A stretch of 16,898 bases of DNA, taken from the NCBI GenBank assembly GCA_910589115.1, contig CAJUSB010000074.1:1-16898 (forward strand). The letters run 5' to 3'. The stretch is from an uncultured Clostridia bacterium. Its GTDB lineage: Bacteria; Bacillota; Clostridia; Oscillospirales; Butyricicoccaceae. The notes under the pieces are model-generated. The model saw only the letters and a program-made list of their open reading frames with translations, did no database searches and was not told the DNA's origin. Shown here one piece after another: positions 6,422-12,929 of the stretch (positions within the stretch are counted from its first letter, which is position 1; every line of letters starts with the position of its first letter). The translations under genes and the position numbers were made by a program.

Positions 6422-6657
6422 AGAAAATCCTTTCTGTCTAAGTGACATGATTATTTCAAGAAAAACTTTTTGATTTTGCAATCAAACATTTTTTCATTAT
6501 GGTACTTAGGTGTTATCTACCCCCTTTTTTGTTTTACAAGAACATGTAAAGCGTTCCGGATTTTATACGATCATAAGCATCACCTCAGAATGTTTTAGAG
6601 CCAAAGCCATACTGCACTCTATATACCTAAGCACTTGGCCGTGGGGCAGAAGCAGGT

Positions 6658-7089
6658 TTATGCAATGACTGCATTTGTGGTCACTGAGACAGAATCGGAG
6701 CCGCTCCCGTTTTTGGCGTAGACAGTTACAACTGCACGGTAAGTTTTGCCGGATGAGCCATCATACTCGTAGGAACCGGAATAACTGCTTGTATTGGATT
6801 CCAGCATACCATTCCTTGTAGTGCCGGATATTGTATCAATAGTTTGCCATTTTCCGGAAGATAAGCATTGAATCTCGATTTCATCCATTCCAATGCGTGT
6901 CATTTGCCCAGTGGCCTTAATATCCGCACAGATTTCAATCATGCCATTTCCGTTAGAGGATGTCCATACGCGATATCCTCTAAAATATTCACTTGAACGT
7001 ATAAAGATGTTATCCACTGCAAACGCCAAGGTAAAAAGCATTGTGACTACACTAACGCAGATCAAAACAAATCTTATAATTCGTTTCAT
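6658..7089 (-). CDS. Small secreted beta-rich protein of module 1 (DUF6147-like)
   Basis: A 143-residue exported protein with a signal peptide (MKRIIRF, then a hydrophobic run to about residue 24, ending AFA). The mature domain looks like a single fibronectin/Ig-like sandwich: NGNGMIEICADIKATGQMTRIGMDEIEIQ, then SGKWQTIDTISG, then a closing GKTYRAVVTVYAKNGSGSDS. It resembles small secreted clostridial proteins labelled DUF6147. The ATG sits 6 bp past the stop of the DUF4367 gene, and its AGGAG overlaps that stop, so translation is probably coupled. It is the third gene of an ECF-sigma module and a paralogue of the gene at 10847-11290. It is plausibly the output or ligand of the sigma/anti-sigma pair. 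Its function is unknown. Confidence 0.8.
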   Translation of the reverse strand: MKRIIRFVLICVSVVTMLFTLAFAVDNIFIRSSEYFRGYRVWTSSNGNGMIEICADIKATGQMTRIGMDEIEIQCLSSGKWQTIDTISGTTRNGMLESNTSSYSGSYEYDGSSGKTYRAVVTVYAKNGSGSDSVSVTTNAVIA

Positions 7090-7095
7090 TTCAAG

Positions 7096-7968
7096 TTACT
7101 CCTTATAAATAGAATCGATTGCCTTTTTGAATTCTTCTGTAGTTAAATCACCTGTGATTGAACATACTAAATCACCATTATTCCAGATGACAGCATCTCC
7201 GGCAGGATTATGGATCAAATAATGATTAACGCCATCGCATTCGTATTCAATTACCGGAGCATCATCCTTTTCAAAAACATATGAACTAGCATCAGCGATA
7301 TTGTCGAATTTCATAATATCTACCGTAAAGATTCTTGAAGTACCCGCACACGAATAGTCTGCGCTGACCGCACAAAAACCTGTTCCGAGCTGCCTTACAT
7401 ATATCTCCTCAAGTTGAAATCGATCAGGAATCCACTGCGGAAAAACAGCCTGCGTAATCTCACAGGCTGACAATGCAGCTTCGATGGAATCATAATTACC
7501 TTCAATACCGGACTTTACATCGACAGGCACTTCCTCGGATATGCTTTCTCTGCCGACACCTCCAAAATGAAATGTTTCGTCTGTCCAGCGGCCAATCATC
7601 TTTGTGATTCCCTCGTCAGACGCGCCGGCAATGTACATGGTACTAAAGAAAACCGCCGCAGCGACAACTGCTGCAAAGCGACGGAAATATTTCCGTGTCG
7701 GATGCCGGCACGCCGGCATCCTGATACCTTTTTCCTCCAACATCAAGACGTGGTGCTTTTCCCGAAAGCGTGCTAGGGCCTGCTCCGCATCTACCTCAAT
7801 CAAATCCTCTTTGTCAAAGCGTTCCAAGCATGACTGTAAATCAGATATTTCCGCCCGATCTTCAGCAACACGTTCTAACGTTTCGGCTAATTGATCGAGC
7901 AGTTTTTCCCGGCACTCCTGCTCGGATGTCCCTGGCTTATCTTGCCAGTCATTACGAGTTTCGATCAT
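7096..7968 (-). CDS. DUF4367 membrane protein, probable anti-sigma factor (module 1)
   Basis: A 290-residue single-pass protein. The cytoplasmic N-terminus (1-95) is charged and helical, a membrane helix lies at about 98-116 (FAAVVAAAVFFSTMYIAGA), and an extracellular DUF4367 domain fills the C-terminus. That domain shows FPQWIPDRFQLEEIYVR, then IEYECDGVNHYLIHNPAGDAVIWNNGDLVCSI, and the closing LTTEEFKKAIDSIY. DUF4367 proteins typically sit next to ECF sigma genes. By analogy the N-terminal part would hold the sigma factor and the outer domain would sense a signal. No zinc-binding anti-sigma motif (HxxxCxxC) is visible. GGAGGTGA stands just before the ATG. It lies 55 bp after the sigma gene and overlaps the signals of the next gene. 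Confidence 0.85.
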   Translation of the reverse strand: MIETRNDWQDKPGTSEQECREKLLDQLAETLERVAEDRAEISDLQSCLERFDKEDLIEVDAEQALARFREKHHVLMLEEKGIRMPACRHPTRKYFRRFAAVVAAAVFFSTMYIAGASDEGITKMIGRWTDETFHFGGVGRESISEEVPVDVKSGIEGNYDSIEAALSACEITQAVFPQWIPDRFQLEEIYVRQLGTGFCAVSADYSCAGTSRIFTVDIMKFDNIADASSYVFEKDDAPVIEYECDGVNHYLIHNPAGDAVIWNNGDLVCSITGDLTTEEFKKAIDSIYKE

Positions 7969-8023
7969 TCTGTCACCTCCTCACTAATACCATGTGTTGA
8001 CAAGCCCATTTCATTACAGGTTC

Positions 8024-8515
8024 TCATAATTTTTTTGCTTTCTCCGATAATTTTTTGTAGTTCGCCTTTGCCCTGCACAAACGGGTGCGGCAGGCCAGGA
8101 TGCTGATCCCCAGTTCCCGAGCCATTTCCTCGTAGGATAATTCCTGCTCAAAGTGCATAATTAGGATTTGCCGATCCTGCGCTGATAACCCATTGGGCAG
8201 GAGATCGGACAGGGAAACCGCCTTTTCTTCATACGCAGAAGTGTCCGTCTCGTAGATAAGAGGCGTTTCCTTTTGATACTTTGACAGCCGAGTCTCATTA
8301 TAAATCAAGTTTTTTAACGTTATGTATAGCCAGCCGTTAATGTCTGGATGTTTGCGAAGCCGTGCTCTCTTGCTCCACAGGATTAGAAATGTCTCATTCA
8401 CCAGATCTTCTGCTGTACTTCTGTTGTTCAGCAGTAAAGCGCCGATATTTAGCAAGGTTCTATAATGCGTGAGAAACAACGTGCTGAACCATTCCTGGTC
8501 TGTTTGTATCTTCAT
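8024..8515 (-). CDS. ECF-type RNA polymerase sigma factor (module 1)
   Basis: A 163-residue group IV sigma factor that would direct RNA polymerase to a small set of promoters. Region 2 is seen in LLLNNRSTAEDLVNETFLILWSKR followed by INGWLYITLKNLIYNETR, which bind core enzyme and the -10 box. Region 4 is seen in LSAQDRQILIMHFEQELSYEEMARELGISILACRTRLCRAKANYKKL, the -35-binding helix-turn-helix. Length is normal for the class. The ATG has AAGGAG eight bases upstream. It heads a three-gene operon with the DUF4367 protein and the small secreted protein, and diverges from a paralogous module at 9416-11290. A candidate regulatory motif lies at 8607-8623. Confidence 0.92.
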   Translation of the reverse strand: MKIQTDQEWFSTLFLTHYRTLLNIGALLLNNRSTAEDLVNETFLILWSKRARLRKHPDINGWLYITLKNLIYNETRLSKYQKETPLIYETDTSAYEEKAVSLSDLLPNGLSAQDRQILIMHFEQELSYEEMARELGISILACRTRLCRAKANYKKLSEKAKKL

Positions 8516-8606
8516 AATGTCAACTCCTTAATATTGAGCATCAGTAACGGAAGGAACTTTATTCCAAATGCTTGTCCATCCCCTTTCTAATAATGATTTT
8601 TGAGCA

Positions 8607-8623
8607 GGAAAGTGTGACAGGTT
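8607..8623 (-). promoter_or_regulatory. Shared CTGTCAC motif, module 1 copy
   Basis: Read on the minus strand this is AACCTGTCACACTTTCC, 91 bp before the start of the module 1 sigma gene. It resembles AACCCTGTCACGCTCTGCG before the module 2 sigma gene and AACTGTCACGTTTTTGCG before the module 2 DUF4367 gene. It is a candidate ECF promoter element or regulator site. Confidence 0.35.
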
Positions 8624-8902
8624 CTTTTCTCAATCTCTTTATTTTGGATGAGTGCACAATATAAATAAGGATAATTTATACTTTTTCACGAATATATTAC
8701 CATTATTTAGTTATAATAGCTGTTGATTTCCAACTTCTGCATTGTGCCTTTTGGTCGATGAATGCAACTGGTAGTAATTTCTAACAATGTCATATAATTT
8801 TAATTTTCTAAGTGTCTTCCATTTTCTTACACAAATTTCTTATTCAAAATATACGTTATCCTTTGATATGGACACAATTTAATACTTTAACTAAAAATCA
8901 TT

Positions 8903-8949
8903 ATTTATACTATAAATCAGAGGCTTCTATTTTGTCAAATAGTTATTTG
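8903..8949. repeat. Two AT-rich palindromes upstream of the XRE gene
   Basis: ATTTATA-C-TATAAAT (8903-8917) and CAAATA-GT-TATTTG (8936-8949) are perfect palindromes 18 bp apart, 60-100 bp before the XRE start. They would suit a dimeric repressor, plausibly the XRE protein itself. In AT-rich DNA, chance palindromes are also possible. Confidence 0.35.
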
Positions 8950-9007
8950 TAGTACGTGCGGTTTCTGCGTTTTTGAGGTATCATAATATGGAAAGGCGGT
9001 GATAGGC

Positions 9008-9331
9008 ATGGATGACAACAGCGAGTTTCTGCGTAGACGGGTTACAGAACTGCGGTTGCAGAAAAAAGTATCAGAGCTCCAAATGTCACATGACCTGGGG
9101 AAGAACGACGGCTACATCCACCAAATCACCTCTGGACGTATAAAACCATCAATGGACAACTTTTTTGAGATATGCGAGTATTTCACAGTCACACCAGCGG
9201 AGTTTTGGGACCGAGAAAATCTGTATCCACATCAGATCCGCGAGCTGGTAGACTGCCTGAAGAAATTGCCGCCTGAAACCGTTCAGGCGTTTATTACGCT
9301 TGCCAACTATATCCCGCCTGTGAAGGGGTAA
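9008..9331 (+). CDS. XRE-family helix-turn-helix regulator
   Basis: A 107-residue DNA-binding protein. The N-terminal Cro/C1-type domain spans about 5-62: FLRRRVTELRLQKKVSELQMSHDLGKNDGYIHQITSGRIKPSMDNFFEICEYFTVTPAEFW, with the recognition helix around NDGYIHQITSG. A short helical tail follows (IRELVDCLKKLPPETVQAFITLANYI), typical of clostridial small XRE regulators. A GTG at 8999 is in frame, but it overlaps the ribosome site GGCGGTGAT, so the ATG at 9008 is preferred. The gene lies between the two sigma modules, 84 bp before the module 2 sigma gene on the same strand. It may repress one or both modules. Confidence 0.85.
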   Translation: MDDNSEFLRRRVTELRLQKKVSELQMSHDLGKNDGYIHQITSGRIKPSMDNFFEICEYFTVTPAEFWDRENLYPHQIRELVDCLKKLPPETVQAFITLANYIPPVKG

Positions 9332-9373
9332 CATTTTTCTTACATTGAACTAAAACCATCTTTTAATCAGGAC

Positions 9374-9395
9374 AACCCTGTCACGCTCTGCGTGA
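9374..9395 (+). promoter_or_regulatory. Shared CTGTCAC motif with hairpin, module 2 sigma gene
   Basis: AACCCTGTCACGCTCTGCG contains TCACGC-TCT-GCGTGA (9381-9395), a perfect 6-bp inverted repeat, 20 bp before the sigma start and just before its ribosome site AAGGGCGG. If the TGTCAC were a -35 box, the transcript would start almost at the ATG, so an operator or leader role is more likely. Confidence 0.35.
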
Positions 9396-9415
9396 GAGAG
9401 AAGGGCGGTACATAT

Positions 9416-9913
9416 ATGCAGAAACTATCACGTGCGGAGGCTGCGTTCTTAGAAAAATTATTTGAGGAAACCCAGGTAAAGCTCCGCTGTATCATCCGCA
9501 GGCAGCTGCAGGATTGCAGATATGCCAGCGTGGAAGATGTTATGCAGGAAACCTATTGCCGCTCCTGCGAACATATACGATCAATTATGGCAAGCAACAA
9601 TCCGGAGGCTTGGCTGATCCGTACCGCACATAATACGGTTTGCGAAATGCGGCGCAGCCTGAACAAAGATTCCGCAGAGATTGAGCATTTAGCGCCGGTT
9701 GCAGAGCCTGTGCTGAACCAGCTGGGGTTAGACGCAATTCTTCCATCGGAAACGTCAGAGGGAGACCGCGATTTGCTTGTAAGATATTTTGAACGAAAAG
9801 ACAGCTCCGCCGAAATTGCTGGGGATTTAAACCTGTCACAAGAGACCGTCCGGCAACGGCTAAAGCGCGCCAAAGACCGGCTTGCAAAAAATTTGCAAAT
9901 TCATAAAAAATAA
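9416..9913 (+). CDS. ECF-type RNA polymerase sigma factor (module 2)
   Basis: A 165-residue group IV sigma factor. Region 2 is seen in ASVEDVMQETYCRSCEHI and NPEAWLIRTAHNTVCEMRR. Region 4 is seen in TSEGDRDLLVRYFERKDSSAEIAGDLNLSQETVRQRLKRAKDRLAK. An in-frame GTG at 9392 has no ribosome site, whereas the ATG at 9416 has AAGGGCGG seven bases upstream. It heads the second sigma / DUF4367 / secreted-protein module and is a distant paralogue of the sigma gene at 8024-8515. The two differ enough in region 4 that their promoter targets may differ. The XRE gene just upstream may share its transcript. Confidence 0.9.
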   Translation: MQKLSRAEAAFLEKLFEETQVKLRCIIRRQLQDCRYASVEDVMQETYCRSCEHIRSIMASNNPEAWLIRTAHNTVCEMRRSLNKDSAEIEHLAPVAEPVLNQLGLDAILPSETSEGDRDLLVRYFERKDSSAEIAGDLNLSQETVRQRLKRAKDRLAKNLQIHKK

Positions 9914-9929
9914 CTGTCACGTTTTTGCG
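9912..9929 (+). promoter_or_regulatory. Shared CTGTCAC motif before the DUF4367 gene of module 2
   Basis: AACTGTCACGTTTTTGCG overlaps the sigma stop codon and lies 35 bp before the GTG start of the DUF4367 gene. It resembles the motifs at 8607-8623 and 9374-9392, and may mark an internal promoter or a regulator site. Confidence 0.3.
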
Positions 9930-9964
9930 CTTGAAAGTCATTTATATTTAGGGAGGTGTAACAG

Positions 9965-10837
9965 GTGCCTGAAAAGAGAGAAGTTAATACGAACTGTGAC
10001 TTCTGTAAAACGCCTGAGCAGCTTCGACAGCAGCTCAGCGGCATGAGCGAACCCGAAATTATGCAGATGCTTTCGGATTGGACGGAGTGCGCCCATCGCT
10101 CAGGAGAGGAACTGCCGCCAGAATTAGTCATGACATTTTATGACGTTCTGGACGAAGTAGCGCCTTTGGAACCGATGCCCTTTGATTTTCAGGCTTCTTG
10201 GAAACGATTTACAAAAGAGCATCCAGAATTAATCCCGCAGGAGAAAGGAGCGGATACAGGGAAAAAACGATGGGTTCGCTCACGGAAATTGAAATACTTG
10301 ATCTCGCTAGCAACAGCTACTCTGATGATTATCAGTGTTTACGCTATGGATATGCCTACGGTTGTTTATTTTTGGGGTCAAGATGTTTTACAGATCCGTC
10401 CCACATCAGGTACAATGAATTTTACAGAAAAGAATGATGAAGGATATAGCTCTTTAACTGATGTTCTTAACGCGAATGAGGTTGATGCTGCGATACCTAC
10501 TTGGATTCCAGATAATTATTATCTGGAAGAAATCTCAGTTCAAACGGATAATGAGATTTTTTATTGCACTGCATCATATATATCAAGCACTCTAAATAAG
10601 AGACCGATACTAATTCGCGTTATAGCATATTCGGATACGGAAAGCATTCCTGATATAAATTATGAAAGAAATGTTGATGAGCGCCATCAATCAGTTTCAT
10701 TCAATGGTTACACTGTTATGCTAACAAGTAATAACGCATTCAAACGTGCAAATTGGATTTCAGGAAATTGCTCTGTTAGTGTATCCGGCGAGTTATCTGC
10801 TCTTGAAATCAAGCAAATTCTTCATTCCATAGAATAG
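9965..10837 (+). CDS. DUF4367 membrane protein, probable anti-sigma factor (module 2)
   Basis: A 290-residue single-pass protein with the same plan as its counterpart at 7096-7968. The cytoplasmic part spans 1-108 and includes CDFCKTPEQLRQQLSGMSEPEI. A membrane helix lies at about 110-127, and an extracellular DUF4367 region carries IPTWIPDNYYLEEISVQ and the closing LSALEIKQILHSIE. The WIPD..LEEI block is shared with module 1. The start is a GTG at 9965 with GGAGG eight bases upstream. The next gene begins 9 bp after its stop. By family it should restrain the preceding sigma factor and sense something outside the cell. Neither partner nor signal can be read from the sequence. Confidence 0.83.
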   Translation: MPEKREVNTNCDFCKTPEQLRQQLSGMSEPEIMQMLSDWTECAHRSGEELPPELVMTFYDVLDEVAPLEPMPFDFQASWKRFTKEHPELIPQEKGADTGKKRWVRSRKLKYLISLATATLMIISVYAMDMPTVVYFWGQDVLQIRPTSGTMNFTEKNDEGYSSLTDVLNANEVDAAIPTWIPDNYYLEEISVQTDNEIFYCTASYISSTLNKRPILIRVIAYSDTESIPDINYERNVDERHQSVSFNGYTVMLTSNNAFKRANWISGNCSVSVSGELSALEIKQILHSIE

Positions 10838-10846
10838 GAGTAATTT

Positions 10847-11290
10847 ATGATACGCAAACTTATTTCGATTTTAGTTACAGCAGCTATTCTGATGTCAACA
10901 AGCGTAGCGCTTGCCAGCAGTGATGATGTTGCGCCGTATTCGAGTGATTATATAGATTCATATTCTATCTTGCTGACCCCAGATGGGAATGGCGAAATGA
11001 CTGCAAAATATGCTGTGTTTGCAACAGGACGAATGAATAAGGTAGGTGCATATAAGCTTACGCTTGAAGAAGAATGGGGTACGGATAAATGGGCCACTAG
11101 TGAAGTAATCTATGGTGATGATGACCCGGATTCTTTTTATGGAGAGAATGTCTATGATCATGCAGGAAATTATACTTTTAAAAATCTTACCCCAGGGGTC
11201 CGCTACCGCGTTATATTGACCGCTTATGCTGGAGATCGTACTGGCAGTGACCAAAAGACGCTAACATCTACAGCAAAAACTTGCAAATAA
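10847..11290 (+). CDS. Small secreted beta-rich protein of module 2 (DUF6147-like)
   Basis: A 147-residue exported protein. The signal peptide is MIRKLISILVTAAILMSTSVALA, with a likely cut after ALA. The mature single domain (PDGNGEMTAKYAVFATGRMNKVGAYKLTLEEEW, then a closing GVRYRVILTAYAGDRTGSD) matches the module 1 protein at 6658-7089 in length, in the GNG...ATGRM...G core and in the Y-R-V-tyrosine-rich last strands. It is the third gene of module 2, 9 bp after the DUF4367 gene, with AGGAG overlapping that gene's end. A strong hairpin follows. It is probably an effector, ligand or envelope component of the system; its function is unknown. Confidence 0.8.
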   Translation: MIRKLISILVTAAILMSTSVALASSDDVAPYSSDYIDSYSILLTPDGNGEMTAKYAVFATGRMNKVGAYKLTLEEEWGTDKWATSEVIYGDDDPDSFYGENVYDHAGNYTFKNLTPGVRYRVILTAYAGDRTGSDQKTLTSTAKTCK

Positions 11291-11612
11291 AGATTCCACC
11301 TTTTGAAGAGGTTCCGTGCCCTCGGAGATGATCTCCGGGGGCGCATTTCGTTTGTCGCTATAGCGTTTCAGCGTGTGCCAAACAAGCCTGCAACCACACC
11401 TAAAATGATACCTGAAAAATTTTTCGACAAATTTCTACAAAAACCTACAGATATATGTAATGTTTTAGCTTTCTGAACACATTGTATAGGTGAGATCTCA
11501 ATTAAAGGACGTCCGCGCCACATGGACAGCAGAAATGTGAAATGTTATTCACTGCATTTTTCACATCCAACTGGACATAACCCACCTATATGTGAAAGAA
11601 AGCGAGACTGAC
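11291..11612. other. Intergenic stretch before the DUF4855-like gene
   Basis: Besides the terminator listed separately, this holds an imperfect hairpin (ATGTGAAATG near 11535 facing CATTTTTCACAT near 11555) and a distant 8-bp inverted repeat TATAGGTG (11485-11492) / CACCTATA (11583-11590), which brackets the leader of the next gene. I see no gene and no clear promoter pair. Confidence 0.4.
11316..11350 (+). terminator. Terminator of module 2
   Basis: GTGCCCTCGGAGAT (11316-11329) pairs along its whole length with ATCTCCGGGGGCGC (11331-11344), with two G-U pairs. A modest T run, ATTTCGTTT, follows. It lies 25 bp past the secreted-protein stop. Confidence 0.65.
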
Positions 11613-12470
11613 ATGAAATTTATTACTTTTTTCCATACACAGTATGGTTCTTCGTCTCTGAATTGGACAAACCTTTATAATACGGTCGCAACCGACTTTG
11701 TATTTATTCCGCCGAGCTATGCCGCTTCTTACCCGTCTTCGCACAGTACAGAAATGGCAGCGGCTATCAAAAAGCTGATTGACGGCCGCAGCGGTAAAAC
11801 GACAAATATCTGGATTGGTACTCCGGGGATCACGTCTGCAAACTTTTCGATTGGATACACTTCATCGAACCTTACCACATTCCTGAAAGCGGTGTATAAT
11901 GCGCTTGGCAGCACCTATCAGGCGAAGGTTGCCGGTGCATATATGAATCAGGAAGCCTTTTACGGTGATATGGACTATAACAACCCGCTGGGCGGCTCTA
12001 AGCCTGCGAATAAGCAGCTCAAGATCATGTCGGAAGTCAAAAATTACGTTAAAAACGGCAATATCAGAGGCAAGGATTTCCTGTGGATTCCGTACTATGG
12101 CAAGGGCACGAACGCGGCGAAAATCATTAAGGATATGGGCTATGCGGCGGATAAAGTCCAGATTTTCGACTACTGCATCATGCAGCCGGGATACTTGTTC
12201 AACCCGTCCGAGTGCCCTGGCAACTTCGATGGGATTTGCGCAAGTATGCGCCAGAACAAAGTCTGCTACCGTGATGGCGTGGCAGTAATCGCATCTAAAG
12301 TTTCCACAACCAAAATTGGGTTTGAAATGGAATACGATTCGCGGTATGTCAACAACTATCAAGCTTACGTCAATGCCTTTTCGTCCTACCGGAGCTATCC
12401 GTATGGCTTTTACTGGGCGGGCTATGCTGACGATGCTACATTCAACGCAATCAACAGCTTTATGCGGTGA
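11613..12470 (+). CDS. DUF4855-like TIM-barrel protein
   Basis: A 285-residue protein resembling the DUF4855 family of presumed sugar-acting TIM barrels. Family-like marks are KDFLWIPYYGKGTNAAKIIKDMGY, a following QPGYLF, and IGFEMEYDSRY. The conserved acidic residues in YMNQEAFYGDMDYNNP and FEMEYD are candidates for an active site. No signal peptide or membrane helix is present; the protein begins MKFITFFHTQYGSSS, and the frame upstream back to the stop near 11538 adds none. A GTG at 11592 is in frame. The ATG at 11613 is preferred, although its ribosome site is weak (AAAGCGAG). It converges with the glycosylation operon and shares a terminator with it. Enzyme activity is unproven. Confidence 0.7.
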   Translation: MKFITFFHTQYGSSSLNWTNLYNTVATDFVFIPPSYAASYPSSHSTEMAAAIKKLIDGRSGKTTNIWIGTPGITSANFSIGYTSSNLTTFLKAVYNALGSTYQAKVAGAYMNQEAFYGDMDYNNPLGGSKPANKQLKIMSEVKNYVKNGNIRGKDFLWIPYYGKGTNAAKIIKDMGYAADKVQIFDYCIMQPGYLFNPSECPGNFDGICASMRQNKVCYRDGVAVIASKVSTTKIGFEMEYDSRYVNNYQAYVNAFSSYRSYPYGFYWAGYADDATFNAINSFMR

Positions 12471-12485
12471 TAATTTCCCAGAAGG

Positions 12486-12513
12486 AACAGCGAGGGGGCT
12501 TCCCCTCGCTGTT
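12486..12513. terminator. Bidirectional terminator
   Basis: AACAGCGAGGGG and CCCCTCGCTGTT are perfect complements over 12 bp around GCTT. It sits between the convergent DUF4855-like gene (ends 12470) and the GtrA gene (ends 12519), so it can end transcription from both sides. The T runs are short on either strand. Confidence 0.75.
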
Positions 12514-12518
12514 TCGCA

Positions 12519-12929
12519 TTAAGAGCCTGCGCTTCGGAACGTAAACAGTTTCTGCCCCCAAAAATTAAGAAAAGTAAATAGGACCATCCCGGCCAGCATC
12601 GAGACGTTATCACGGATTTGTATCTCTGCATTAGAAAGAAAATAACGGCAAACAGGGCGTGCAATGCCATAGGCGAGCAAATAGCAAACCGCAATATTGA
12701 TAGCAAACCTGATTACCTGCAAGCTATTCTTTTCTGTGTTTTGAAAGGTAAAATGTTTGTTTAGGAAGAAACTGAGTATGCTGGTTAAAAAATAATTAGA
12801 AAATGACGAGATCCAATAGGGAACATGTGCAAAATTATATAATCCAAACATAATTATACTGCCAACCCCAGTATTGACTGCGCCAACTATTAAAAAACGG
12901 ACAAATTGTTGATCGGCTATTGCTTTCAT
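12519..12929 (-). CDS. gtrA: GtrA-family flippase-like membrane protein
   Basis: A 136-residue integral membrane protein with four predicted helices: FVRFLIVGAVNTGVGSIIMF, a second around YWISSFSNYFLTSILSFFL, a third around IRFAINIAVCYLLAYGI, and a fourth around VSMLAGMVLFTFLNFWG. The NKHFTF and NFWGQKLFTF motifs are GtrA hallmarks. The family is thought to flip polyprenyl-phosphate-linked sugars to the outer membrane face, supplying a GT-C transferase. The ATG overlaps the stop of the GT2 gene (ATGA), with AAAGGA before it, so translation is coupled. The frame stays open far upstream, but that is inside the neighbour. It is the last gene of the operon. Confidence 0.88.
   Translation of the reverse strand: MKAIADQQFVRFLIVGAVNTGVGSIIMFGLYNFAHVPYWISSFSNYFLTSILSFFLNKHFTFQNTEKNSLQVIRFAINIAVCYLLAYGIARPVCRYFLSNAEIQIRDNVSMLAGMVLFTFLNFWGQKLFTFRSAGS

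Larger units (their letters stand above)
8516..9007. other. AT-rich divergent control region
   Basis: No gene is supported in these roughly 490 bases between the two sigma modules. The region contains a CCTGTCACACTTTCC motif on the minus strand (8607-8623), the palindrome ATTTATA-C-TATAAAT (8903-8917) and the palindrome CAAATA-GT-TATTTG (8936-8949). It must hold the promoter of the minus-strand operon and that of the XRE gene, but I cannot place a well-spaced -35/-10 pair for either. Confidence 0.5.

Noticed and set aside
7996..8007. GTTGACAAGCCC in the sigma/DUF4367 gap, shared with the IS promoter region
   Set aside because: Twelve matching bases without further similarity; it reads on the wrong strand for a promoter of the operon and is probably chance.
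11862..12362. Minus-strand 166-codon open frame
   Set aside because: It is the shadow of the DUF4855-like gene, whose protein has recognisable family motifs. No ribosome site was found.
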